From WHSW01 sp963846165 (GTDB lineage: Bacteria; Actinomycetota; Thermoleophilia; Solirubrobacterales; 70-9): 64,000 bases of DNA. This document shows, one piece after another, positions 23,640 through 31,990 of the stretch. Under the pieces are notes generated by a model. It did no database searches, had not been told where the DNA came from, and worked only from the letters and a program-made list of their open reading frames with translations. A program made the translations under genes and the position numbers. The DNA lies in assembly GCA_963846165.1 (NCBI GenBank), contig CAWJUU010000009.1, positions 186,001-250,000 on the forward strand, read 5' to 3'. Within the stretch, counting starts at the first letter, position 1, and each line of letters begins with the position of its first letter.

Positions 23640-24972
23640 TCAGGCGACGCGGCTGAGCAGCCGCTCGTGCCCGGTCAGCGTCGTCGAGGTCGCCGCGGTG
23701 ATCTCGACCTCGACCAGCTCGCCGGGCTGCGCCGGTGCCCTCGAAGTTGACCGCCTTGTTGTGGCGCGTGCGGCCGCGCAGGCGGCTCGGGTCGGTGCGG
23801 CTCGGCCCCTCGACCAGCACCTCCATCGTCCGGCCGACGAAGCGCTGCGCGCGCTCGCGGGCGCGGCGCTGGACCAGCTCGACCAGGCGCTCCATGCGCT
23901 CCCGCTTGACCGCGTGCGGGACCTGGTCGTCCAGCGTCGCCGCCTCGGTGCCGCGCCGGGGCGAGAAGATGAACGTGAAGGCGCCGTCGTAGCCGACCTC
24001 GTCGACGACCTCGAGCGTCTGCGGCGAAGTCGTCCTCGGTCTCGCCGGGGAAGCCGACGATGATGTCGGTGGTCAGCGCGCAGTCCGGGCACGTGCTCGC
24101 GGATCAGCGCGACCCGGTCGAGGTAGCGCTCGGCGGTCGTAGGTGCGGCGCATCGCCTTCAGGATCCGGCTCGAGCCCGACTGCAGCGGCAGGTGGATGT
24201 GCTCGCAGAGCGCCGGCAGCTCGGCGTGGGCGCGGATCACGTCCTCGCGCATGTCCTTGGGGTGCGGGCTCGTGTAGCGGATCCGCTCGATCCCCTCGAC
24301 GGCGTCGACGCGCGCCAGCAGCTCGGCGAACGTGATCCGCGCCTCGCTGCGGCAGGTCGCGGCCGTAGCTGTTGACGTTCTGGCCCAGCAGGGTCACCTC
24401 GCGGACGCCGTCGGCGGCGAGCCGCTCGACCTCGGCGATCAGCTCGGCCGGGTCGCGGCTCACCTCGCGCCCGCGGGTCGAGGGCACGATGCAGTAGGAG
24501 CAGACGCAGTTGCAGCCCTGCGAGATCTGCAGCCAGGCCTGGAACTCGCGCTCGCGCTTCATCGGCAGGTGCCCGGAGAAGTCCTCGAACTCGAAGTAGC
24601 CCTGGGCGCTCGAGCGAGTCGGAGGTCGAGGAACTCGGCCAGCCGGTGGATCTGCCCCGGGCCGAAGGCGACGTCGACGAACGGGAAGCGCTCGAAGACC
24701 TCGTCCTTGACCGACTGCGCCCAGCAGCCGCCGACGCCGACGACCCGCTCGGGGTCCTCGGACTTGAGCCGCTTCGCCTCGCCCAGGTGGGCGATGAAGC
24801 GGTTGTCGGCCGACTCGCGGATCGAGCAGGTGTTGAAGAGGATCAGGTCGGCGTCGGCGCGCTCGGGCGCCTCCTCGTAGCCGAGCGACTCGAGCATCCC
24901 CCGCATCCGCTCGGAGTCGTGCTCGTTCATCTGGCACCCGAAGGTGGTGACGTGGTAGCGCTTCTGCTCCAC
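23640..24972 (-). CDS. miaB: tRNA-2-methylthio-N6-dimethylallyladenosine synthase MiaB (frameshifted)
   Basis: Radical-SAM methylthiotransferase. N-terminal UPF0004 domain: YHVTTFGCQMNEHDSERM, ADLILFNTCSIRE and VVGVGGCWAQ supply the three cysteines of the auxiliary cluster; the radical-SAM motif is GCNCVCSYCIVPSTRGRE, followed by GVREVTLLGQNVNSYG; the C-terminal TRAM domain appears near 23650-23850 (VEVEITAATSTTLTGHERL). It inserts sulfur and a methyl group at C2 of i6A37. The N-terminal 130 codons are in one frame; breaks begin at about 24610 and recur to the end. The GTG at 24972 is chosen for the family-like start VEQKRYHVTTFG; an earlier start is possible. Confidence 0.85.
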
Positions 24973-24994
24973 GAGCGCAATCTTAGGAGGACGA

Positions 24995-25797
24995 ATGGAG
25001 TACCGGACCCTCAAGTACGAGCTCGACGACCACGTCGCCGTGCTCACCTACGACCGTCCCGAGAGCGAAACGCGGTCTCGCGCGAGATGAACACCGAGCT
25101 GCACCACGCGTGGCGGCGGTTTCGCGACGACCCCGATGCCTTCGTGCTCGTGATCACCGGCGCCGGCGACGCGTTCTGCGCCGGCTGGGACCTCCAGGAC
25201 GCCGCCGACTGGCCCCGGCCCGACTGGGACGAGTACCGCACCCACATCCACAACTCCGCCGGCGTCTGCGGCTACACGCGTCGCGCCGACGTGTTCAAGC
25301 CGGTGATCGCGGCCGTCAACGGCTGGGCGGTCGCGGCCGGGCTCGAGAACGCGCTGCTCGCCGACATCCGGATCGTCGCCCGCAACGCGGTCTTCGGCGC
25401 TCTCGAGCGGCGCTGGAACATCGTCGCCGGCGACGGGATGACCGTCCGGCTGCCGCTCGTCGTCGGCTGGGCGAAGGCGATCGAGCTGATCATCACCGGG
25501 CGCGCGGTCGACGCCGAGGAGGCGCTGCGGATCGGGCTCGCGAACGAGGTCGTGGCCGAGGGCAAGGCGCTCGAGCGGGCGCTGGAGCTGGCGCACGAGA
25601 TCGCGGCGCTGCCGCAGGGAGCGATCCGCACCGACAAGGAGACGATGATCCGCAACGTCGGGCGCACCTACGAGGAGCGCTGCGCCAGGAGGCCGAGGCC
25701 GCACCTGTCGATGTTCTGGCGCGACGACTCGCACGCGATCGGGGCCAGCGCCTTCAAGCAGGGACGCGTGCCCGAGTGGCCCCACCACGGGCTCTGA
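24995..25797 (+). CDS. Enoyl-CoA hydratase/isomerase (crotonase) family protein (frameshifted)
   Basis: Starts at the ATG at 24995 behind a strong AGGAGG site with MEYRTLKYELDDHVAVLTY. An A appears to be missing from a run near 25070: restoring it gives PESENAVSREMNTEL, the standard crotonase N-terminal loop. Downstream are the oxyanion-hole blocks ITGAGDAFCAGWDLQDAA and VNGWAVAAGLENALLADI, then LPLVVGWAKAIELIITGR and GLANEVVAEGKALERA, ending AFKQGRVPEWPHHGL. A short out-of-frame patch near 25685-25710 has compensating indels. It would act on an acyl-CoA; the hydratase glutamates are not clearly placed. Divergent from miaB across 22 bases. Confidence 0.8.
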
Positions 25798-25810
25798 GAT
25801 CTTAGGCGCG

Positions 25811-26500
25811 CTAGGCGAGACGGTCCCAGGAGTGCCCTCCATAGCGTGGTACCTGGCGCTCGGTCGCTGGCGCCGGCCCTTGCCGGCGTTGGTGCTCAGG
25901 TACTCGACCAGCGCGGCGAGCTCCTCGGGGGTGAGCTGGTCGGCCGAACGTCCTGTGGCATCACGTCGGGCGGAAAGCCCTTGGCGATCCTGCGCGTTCG
26001 GGTCGACGATCGAGGTCTCGATGAACTCCGGCGACTCGGGTCCCTTGAGCGCGGCGTCGAGATCGGGGCCGGTGGTCGCGGTGGAGCCGGCCGCGGCGAA
26101 GGTGTGGCAGGCCGCGCAGCCTGCGTCGGTGAAGATCTGGGCCCCGTCGAGCGCCGGCGTCGTGGTCGTCGTCTCCTCGGCGGTCGTCGTCTCTTCGGTC
26201 GTGGTCGTCGTCTCGCCGGACAGATCCGCACCTTCCTCGCCGGCCTCGGCCTCGTTGCCGGCCTCGAGGTTCTCCTCCCGCGTCGGCGGCGAGCTCGGCC
26301 TCGCGGTGCTCCTGCTCGTCTTCGGCGTTCAGCCACGCGAACGAGGCCGTGGCGACGACGAGCGCCGCGACTGCGACGGCGATCGCGGCCAGCAGGCCCT
26401 TCGAGGCGGGGAACTTCTCTTCGCGCAGGCCGAGCGCCGAGAGCACCAATGCGACGACCACCAAGGCGATTCCGAGCACGTAGAAGAGGGTCTCGTTCAT
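25811..26500 (-). CDS. Membrane-anchored cytochrome c (frameshifted)
   Basis: The start MNETLFYVLGIALVVVALVL is followed by a second hydrophobic helix (ASKGLLAAIAVAVAALVVAT), then an acidic coiled stretch and a Thr/Glu-rich linker (ETTTTTEETTTAEETTTTTP in one frame). The C-terminal domain has the heme motif DAGCAACHTF (CxxCH), GPDLDAALKGPESPEF and, past a frame break, the axial-ligand methionine region AKGFPPDVMPQD. So it is an extracytoplasmic class I cytochrome c held by two N-terminal helices. Breaks near 26285 and 25965 split it; the stop at 25811 is the best-fitting one. Possibly an electron donor or a cytochrome oxidase-associated subunit; no oxidase genes are nearby. Confidence 0.75.
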
Positions 26501-26570
26501 GCGGCCGTGATCCTATCGGCGGCGGATGCGCAGTCGCCCGCTCGCTGGGCGCCGATCGCGAGGCGCGCCG

Positions 26571-28031
26571 TCAGGTGGCGAACGAGGTCGCCCGGCTCTC
26601 CCGGATCACGGTGATCTTGATCCGCCCGGGGTACTCCATCTCCTTCTCGACCGCGGCCGCGATCTCGTGCGAGATCAGCGCCGCGCGCTCGTCGTCGACC
26701 TCGCCCGGGTCGACCACGACCCGGATCTCGCGGCCTGCGCGCATCGCGAATACCCGCTCGACGCCCTGCTGGCGCATGGCGATCTCCTCGAGGTCGCGCA
26801 GCCGTCCGACGTACTGCTCCAGCGCGTCGCCGCGAGCGCCGGGGCGGGCGCCGGAGACCGCGTCGGCAGCCTGCACGATCACCGCCTCGACCGTTCGCGG
26901 CTCGACCTCGTTGTGGTGGGCCTCGATCCCGTGCGCGACCGCCTCGGACTCGCCCCTGCGGCGGGCGATCTTGCCGCCGACGAGCGCGTGCGGGCCCTCG
27001 ACCTCGTGCGTGACCGCCTTGCCGATGTCGTGCAGCAGCGAGGCTCGCCGCGCGGTCTCCACCGAGGCGCCGAGCTCCTCCGCCATCAGCGCCGCCAGGT
27101 GTGAGCACTCGACCAGGTGGTCGAGCACGTTCTGGCCGAAGCTGGTGCGGAAGCGAAGCTGGCCGAGCAGGCGGGCGAGCTCGGGGTCGAGGCCGCTGAC
27201 GCGCGCCTCGAGCGCCGCCTTCTCGCCCTCCTCGATGATCCGGGCGTCGGTCTCCTCGCGGACGTGCTCGTACGTCTCCTCGATCAGCGCCGGGTGGATG
27301 CGCCCGTCGGCGATCAGGCGCTCGAGCGTGATCCGGGCGACCTCGCGGCGAACCCCGTCGAAGCTCGAGAGGACGACCGCCGAGGGCGTCTCGTCGATGA
27401 TCACGTCAACCCCGGTGAGCTTCTCGAGTGCTCGGATGTTGCGCCCGTCGCGGCCGATGATCCGGCCCTTCATCTCGTCGTTGGGCAGCTCGACGAGCCG
27501 GGTCGTGGATTCGCTCGAGTGCTTGGCGGCAAGCCTCGCCATAGCGACGGAGAGGATGTTGCGGGCGCGGCGCTCGGCCTCCGCCCTGGTCTCCTCCTCC
27601 ACCTGCTGCAGGCGCAGCCCCGCCTGGTGTTGTGCCTCGTCCTCGACCTCGGCGAGCAGCATCTGCTTGGCCTGGGCGGCGCTCAGGCTCGAGAGGCGTT
27701 CGAGCTCGCGGCGCTGGACCCGCTTCGCCTGCTTGAGCTCCTCGGTCGCGACCGCGAGGTTCCGCTCGCGGTCCTCGAGCGCCTGGGTTCGACGCTCGAC
27801 GTCGGCCTGCTGCACCGCGAGGGACTCGACGTCGCGCAGGGCGCGCTCCTCCATTCGCGCGATCTCCTCGCGCCGAGCCTGGAGCTCGTCCGCCGGGGCC
27901 TGGGGCGCCGCCGGGGCCTGGGTGACAGCCGGTGTCGCGACCGGGCCGGCACCGTCGGTCGCGACTGGGCGCTCGGCCGGTTCGGTGGCGCGGTCGCGCC
28001 GCCACGGTAGCCAGAGCGCGCGTTGACCCAT
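26571..28031 (-). CDS. rny: Ribonuclease Y lacking a membrane anchor
   Basis: A 486-residue RNase Y: long coiled coil at about 50-165 (QARREEIARMEERALRDVES and on), KH domain at about 186-213 (DEMKGRIIGRDGRNIRALEK) and an HD nuclease domain with LLHDIGKAVTHE (His-Asp 334-335) plus HHNEVEP. It cleaves mRNA internally to start decay. Classical RNase Y begins with a transmembrane helix; here the first 48 residues are Pro/Ala-rich and polar (MGQRALWLPWRRDRATEP), so the enzyme looks cytosolic. The ATG at 28031 has a strong GAGAGGAAG site; longer frames upstream are not conserved. RNase J and PNPase are also encoded in this window. Confidence 0.92.
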   Translation of the reverse strand: MGQRALWLPWRRDRATEPAERPVATDGAGPVATPAVTQAPAAPQAPADELQARREEIARMEERALRDVESLAVQQADVERRTQALEDRERNLAVATEELKQAKRVQRRELERLSSLSAAQAKQMLLAEVEDEAQHQAGLRLQQVEEETRAEAERRARNILSVAMARLAAKHSSESTTRLVELPNDEMKGRIIGRDGRNIRALEKLTGVDVIIDETPSAVVLSSFDGVRREVARITLERLIADGRIHPALIEETYEHVREETDARIIEEGEKAALEARVSGLDPELARLLGQLRFRTSFGQNVLDHLVECSHLAALMAEELGASVETARRASLLHDIGKAVTHEVEGPHALVGGKIARRRGESEAVAHGIEAHHNEVEPRTVEAVIVQAADAVSGARPGARGDALEQYVGRLRDLEEIAMRQQGVERVFAMRAGREIRVVVDPGEVDDERAALISHEIAAAVEKEMEYPGRIKITVIRESRATSFAT

Positions 28032-28338
28032 CGCTTCCTCTCCCCGGCTCGGTGGACCCGAGCCGGCGTCGCGTGTCCGTATCCGGCGATCCGTCGGGAC
28101 CGCCGCGACCACGCCGCCGAAGCGCGTCTGGCTGCTGTCTTGGCGCGCCGGGGAAGGCGCGCGCGCTTTCGCTTCCGGCGTCCCTACGCCGGCGGAGCCA
28201 ACCTCTCCCCTGTGGTGCTCACGGTAAGAATTCTCGGTTTCAGCTTGCCAATCGCTACTTCAGGCGGCATCTGCCGCAAGGTGATCGTAGCCCGGCAAGG
28301 TGCCGATCGCAAGCGTTCCGTGACTTGCAGCGTCGCTC
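28032..28338. other. Intergenic region between recX and rny
   Basis: About 307 bases. It contains a perfect hairpin CCGGCGT-CCCT-ACGCCGG at 28175-28192 with no U-tract on either strand, and the AT-richer stretch GTAAGAATTCTCGG at about 28222-28235 that could hold the rny promoter (leftward). No open frame here looks like a gene. Confidence 0.45.
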
Positions 28339-28818
28339 TCAGGCGGCGCGGCGCTCGAAGCCGCGCACGGCCTCGTAGGCGAGGTCGGAGTCATAGCCGC
28401 GGCGGGCGAGGTAGGCGAGGGCACTGGCGCGCGAGGGCTCGTCGGTCGCCGGCCGGGCGCGGCGTTCGAGCAGCCCGATCGCCCGCTCGAGCTGCTCGGC
28501 GTCGCCCTCGCCCGCGAGCGCGGCATCGATCAGTCCCGGCGCCAGCCCGCGTCTGACCAGCGCCGCGCGGATGCGGTCCGGTCCCCAGCCCCGCAGCTCG
28601 CGCTTGTCGGCCGCGAAGCGCTGCGCGAAGCGCTCGTCGTCGAGCGCCCCGGCGGCGATCAGCCGGTCGACCGCGTCCTCGATCTCTGTGAGCGGATAGC
28701 CCCGCTCGGCGAGCCAGGCGCCGAGCTCGGCTGCGGTCCGCTCTTTGTGCGCGAGCGCCTCGACCGCCCGCGCAAACGCATCCTCGCGCTCCGGGCCGGG
28801 CTCCGGCGACTCGTCCAT
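28339..28818 (-). CDS. recX: Regulatory protein RecX
   Basis: A 159-residue all-helical protein made of the three-helix RecX repeats: FARAVEALAHKERTAAELGAWL, YPLTEIEDAVDRLIAAGALDDERFAQRFA and WGPDRIRAALVRRGLA, with a last pair near RGYDSDLAYEAVRGFERR. RecX binds RecA filaments and restrains recombinase activity. The ATG at 28818 lies 20 bases after the recA stop, the standard recA-recX order. The start follows a GGGGCGCG region with no strong site, consistent with coupled low-level expression. Confidence 0.88.
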   Translation of the reverse strand: MDESPEPGPEREDAFARAVEALAHKERTAAELGAWLAERGYPLTEIEDAVDRLIAAGALDDERFAQRFAADKRELRGWGPDRIRAALVRRGLAPGLIDAALAGEGDAEQLERAIGLLERRARPATDEPSRASALAYLARRGYDSDLAYEAVRGFERRAA

Positions 28819-28837
28819 GTCGCGCCCCGGCCGCCCC

Positions 28838-29977
28838 TCAGGCCGCCTTGCGCTCCGGCTCCTTCGCGTCCTCTGCCGCCGGTGGCGCCTCGGCGGAGGC
28901 CTCGGTGGGCCCCGCGTCGGGGACGGCGCGCGGCGGCGTCGGAGCGCGATCGACGCCGAGGCTGGCGAACAGCTTCGTCTCGATCTCGGCCGCGAGCTCG
29001 GGGTTCTCGGCCAGGTACTGCTTGGTGTTGTTGCGGCCCTGGCCGAGGCGCAACTCGCCATAGGAGAAGAACGATCCCGACTTCTGGATCAGGTCCTCCT
29101 CGAGCGCGAGGTCGAGCAGACCGCCCTCGTGCGAGATCCCGGCGCCGTACTCGATGTCGAACTCGGCCTGACGGAACGGCGCCGCGACCTTGTTCTTGAC
29201 CACCTTCACCCGGACCCGGTTGCCGACCGCTTCGGTGCCCTCCTTCAGGGTCTCGATCCGGCGCATGTCGAGCCGCTGCGAGCAGTAGAACTTCAGCGCC
29301 CGGCCGCCCGGCTGGGTCTCGGGGCTTCCAAACATCACCCCGATCTTCTCCCGGATCTGGTTCGTGAACAGGCAGACGGTCTTCGCCCGGTTGAGGTTGC
29401 CGGCGAGCTTGCGCAGCGCCTGTGACATCAGCCGCGCCTGGAGGCCGACCGTCTGCTCTCCCATCTGCCCCTCGAGCTCGACCCGCGGGGTCAGCGCGGC
29501 GACCGAATCGACCGCGACCACGTCGACGGCGCCCGAGCGCACCAGCACGTCGACGATCTCGAGCGCCTGCTCGCCGTAGTCGGGCTGGGAGACCAGCAAC
29601 TCGTCGGTGTCGACGCCGATCCGCTTCGCGTAAATCGGGTCGAGCGCGTGCTCGGCGTCGACGAACGCGCACACGCCTCCGCGGGCCTGGGCCTCGGCGA
29701 TGATGTGGTAGACGAGCGTCGTCTTGCCCGAGGACTCAGGGCCAAATATCTCGACGATCCGCCCGCGCGGGACACCGCCGATCCCGAGCGCGAGGTCGAG
29801 CGCCAGCGCGCCGGTCGGGATCGCCTCGACCGCGACCGCGGTCTTGTCGCCGAGCTTCATCACCGAGCCAGCGCCGAAGTCCTTCTCGATCTGCTTCACC
29901 GCCGCGTCGAGCGCCGCGGTCTTTGCCTGGGCCTCCTTGTCGGCCGCCTTCAGGTCCGCCTTCTTTGCCTCTGCCAT
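28838..29977 (-). CDS. recA: Recombinase RecA
   Basis: A 379-residue RecA with Walker A GPESSGKTT at 79-87, Walker B VDVVAVDSVAAL, L1 EGQMGEQTVGLQARLMSQALRK, L2 FTNQIREKIGVMFGSPE and the C-terminal domain, followed by an Ala/Glu/Pro-rich acidic tail ending EPERKAA. It pairs homologous DNA and triggers LexA cleavage. The ATG at 29977 is preferred over the GTG at 29989 because AGAGG overlaps the GTG but sits 11 bases before the ATG. It begins 24 bases after thpR; no separate promoter or LexA box is obvious in the gap, so transcription may come from thpR or cinA. Confidence 0.96.
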   Translation of the reverse strand: MAEAKKADLKAADKEAQAKTAALDAAVKQIEKDFGAGSVMKLGDKTAVAVEAIPTGALALDLALGIGGVPRGRIVEIFGPESSGKTTLVYHIIAEAQARGGVCAFVDAEHALDPIYAKRIGVDTDELLVSQPDYGEQALEIVDVLVRSGAVDVVAVDSVAALTPRVELEGQMGEQTVGLQARLMSQALRKLAGNLNRAKTVCLFTNQIREKIGVMFGSPETQPGGRALKFYCSQRLDMRRIETLKEGTEAVGNRVRVKVVKNKVAAPFRQAEFDIEYGAGISHEGGLLDLALEEDLIQKSGSFFSYGELRLGQGRNNTKQYLAENPELAAEIETKLFASLGVDRAPTPPRAVPDAGPTEASAEAPPAAEDAKEPERKAA

Positions 29978-30000
29978 CGCTTTGATCACCTCTTCTGTCC

Positions 30001-30582
30001 CTAGGGGGACCGCAAGTCAACGCCACCGAGGCGCACGTACTCGGCACCCTGGGGCTTCAGGTTCGAACGGTAGAGCGCCACCCGGACGGCTCCGAAGGGC
30101 TCACAGAGCGCCGTCGGAAGCGCCGCGGGTGGCTCGGAGACGCGCCGCGGGCGGCCCCGTCCGCGGCGCTCGCCGCGTCCCGGGGGCAAGCGCTCGGAGC
30201 GCACCCTGGCGACGGTCAGGTGCGGCCAGAAGCGCCGCTTCTCGGGCTCGTAGAAGCGTTCCGCCGCGAGCGCATCCGAGAGCTCGGCCTGGAGCGCGAC
30301 CGCGGCCTCGCTGGGTGTGCCGACCGCGTATAGCCGCGGCCTGCCCTTCGGCACCGGTACGGGCTCGGCGTCGAAGCGCAACTCGACCGGCCTTGCCGGC
30401 GACGACGCGACGAGGTGCTCGATCCGCGGAATCGCCCGCTCGGGGTGGTAGGAGAGAAAGCACAGCGTCACGTGGAGGGCCTCCGGCCGCATCGGCCGCA
30501 GCGCCGGGTCGGCGAGCGCCCGCGCCTGCCAGGCGGCGAGCCCGTCTCGGACCGCGTCGGGGAGGTCGAGCGCGACGAACAA
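30001..30582 (-). CDS. thpR: RNA 2-prime,3-prime-cyclic phosphodiesterase (ThpR/LigT-like)
   Basis: A 193-residue 2H phosphoesterase with both catalytic HxT motifs: LHVTLCFL (about 41-44) and WPHLTVARV (about 121-124). Such enzymes open 2-prime,3-prime-cyclic phosphates on RNA ends and can act as RNA ligases in vitro. The C-terminal third carries a basic insert (GRGERRGRGRPRR) absent from small family members. The start is TTG at 30582 (LFVALDLPDAVRD). It lies between cinA and recA on the same strand, 126 bases after cinA. Confidence 0.88.
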   Translation of the reverse strand: MFVALDLPDAVRDGLAAWQARALADPALRPMRPEALHVTLCFLSYHPERAIPRIEHLVASSPARPVELRFDAEPVPVPKGRPRLYAVGTPSEAAVALQAELSDALAAERFYEPEKRRFWPHLTVARVRSERLPPGRGERRGRGRPRRVSEPPAALPTALCEPFGAVRVALYRSNLKPQGAEYVRLGGVDLRSP

Positions 30583-30633
30583 CCGCGCCCGGGGGGATTT
30601 GAGGCGTTCCTTGGCGATCGCCGACCACGCTAC

Positions 30634-30648
30634 GCGCCGATCCGGCGC
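30634..30648. other. Hairpin in the cinA-thpR gap
   Basis: GCGCCG-ATC-CGGCGC is a perfect six base-pair stem in the 126 base gap between cinA and thpR. There is a TTTT just before it on the minus strand but no U-tract after it. It may mark a promoter region or weak pause site for the thpR-recA-recX unit. Confidence 0.3.
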
Positions 30649-30708
30649 AAAACGCGCGCGGTTCGTGCCGACTTCGTGTCCGCGTCGTCGAGCCGCCTGC
30701 GGTCGTGC

Positions 30709-31989
30709 CTAGAGCGGGAAGTCCTCGCCGCGCAGCAGGCGCCGGATCAGGTGCAGCGCCAGCGTGCACGCGCGGTCCTTGATCTCGACCCGGTCGCCGG
30801 GGATCACCGGGTCGCGGGCGATCAACGGCCCATCGGGCACCTTGACGCAGATGCAGACGTATCCGACCGGCTTCGCCTCGGTCCCCCCGTCGGGCCCGGC
30901 GATGCCGGTGATCCCGACCCCGAGGTCGGCGCCGAAGCGCGCGATCGCACCGTCTGCCATCGCCTCGGCGACCTGCGGCGACACCGCTCCGTGCTCCTCG
31001 ATCAGCTCCGCCGGCACGCCGAGCAGTTCGACCTTCGACGCGTTCGAGTACGAGACCACGCCGCCGGCGAGGTACGCGGACGCGCCGGGAGGCTCGGCGA
31101 GGCGGGCCGCAAGCAGCCCCGCCGTGCACGACTCGGCGAGCGCGATCGTGCGTCGCTCGCGGAGCAGCGCTGCGACCTGCTCGTCGATCGTCGAGCCGTC
31201 GGCGCTGAAGGCGAAGCGATCGTGACGGTCGATGATCCCGGCGACGAGCGCCTCGCGGGCGGCGTCGGCGCCGGGCCGGTGGCGGATCTCGACCTCGAGC
31301 TCGCCCCGGCGCAGGCAGGTGGTGATCTCGAGCGACGAGAGATCGGTCTCGGACTCGATCTCGCGCAACGACTGTGCGATCTCGGACTCGGGGATGCCGA
31401 ACAGCCGGACCGTCTGCGTCCGGTACGGCTCGGCACGAGCGAGCACCGACTGCGCGCCCTCGGTCGCGATCGCCGCCGACCACATCGAGTGCAGCTCGCG
31501 CGGCGGCCCTGGAAGCACGATCACGGTCGGGCCGTCGTCGACGGCGACCACCAACCCGGGAGCCGTTCCGGCCGGGTCGATCGTCTCGGCGCCTTTAGGG
31601 ACCATCGCCTGCTTTCGGTTCGCGACCCGAAGCGCCTCGGGATCGAAGCGCAGCGTGCGCGCAAAGCCGGCGAGGATCGCGGCGATCTTGTCCTCCATGC
31701 TCTCGTCGAGCTCCATCTCGACCCCGGCGAACCGCGCGACGATCTCGGCCGTCAGGTCGTCTGCGGTGGGCCCAAGCCCGCCGCTGGTGACGATCAGGTC
31801 ACAGCCCTCCGCCGCCATGAACGTCAGCCCCGCCTCGAGGTCGTCGGGCCGGTCGCCGACGACGAGGATCTGCGCGACCTCCACGCCGAGGCCGGCAAGC
31901 TGCTCCGAGATCCACGGCCCGTTGCGATCGGTGATCCGCGCGGTGATCACCTCGGTGCCGGTGACGAGGATGCCGGCTCGCACGCTCAT
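30709..31989 (-). CDS. cinA: CinA family protein (nicotinamide-nucleotide amidohydrolase/ADP-ribose pyrophosphatase)
   Basis: A 426-residue two-domain CinA. N-terminal MoeA/COG1058 domain: AGILVTGTEVITARITDRNG, LIVTSGGLGPTADDLTAE, VLPGPPRELHSMW. C-terminal PncC domain from about 270: AESCTAGLLAARLAE, YLAGGVVSYSNASKVELLG, GVGITGIAGPDGGTEAKPVG. It removes oxidised pyridine-nucleotide by-products and deamidates NMN. The ATG at 31989 is one base from the stop of the rodZ-like gene. The cinA-recA association known from other bacteria is kept here, with thpR in between. Confidence 0.93.
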   Translation of the reverse strand: MSVRAGILVTGTEVITARITDRNGPWISEQLAGLGVEVAQILVVGDRPDDLEAGLTFMAAEGCDLIVTSGGLGPTADDLTAEIVARFAGVEMELDESMEDKIAAILAGFARTLRFDPEALRVANRKQAMVPKGAETIDPAGTAPGLVVAVDDGPTVIVLPGPPRELHSMWSAAIATEGAQSVLARAEPYRTQTVRLFGIPESEIAQSLREIESETDLSSLEITTCLRRGELEVEIRHRPGADAAREALVAGIIDRHDRFAFSADGSTIDEQVAALLRERRTIALAESCTAGLLAARLAEPPGASAYLAGGVVSYSNASKVELLGVPAELIEEHGAVSPQVAEAMADGAIARFGADLGVGITGIAGPDGGTEAKPVGYVCICVKVPDGPLIARDPVIPGDRVEIKDRACTLALHLIRRLLRGEDFPL

Positions 31990-31990
31990 A

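Noticed and set aside
21800..24900. Regular spacing of the frame breaks, suggesting a file-format artefact
   Set aside because: I placed individual breaks at irregular distances (23, 82, 88 and about 298 bases), so a fixed line-length artefact does not explain them.
20636..26340. The frameshifted genes as a pseudogene island
   Set aside because: All conserved blocks of DapL, DapF, MiaA, MiaB, crotonase and cytochrome c remain intact in the shifted frames, and these are mostly essential or core genes; random single-base sequence errors fit better.
30640..30680. A LexA/SOS box upstream of thpR-recA
   Set aside because: CGAAC and GTTTTG occur but are separated by eight bases rather than the four required by the actinobacterial consensus.
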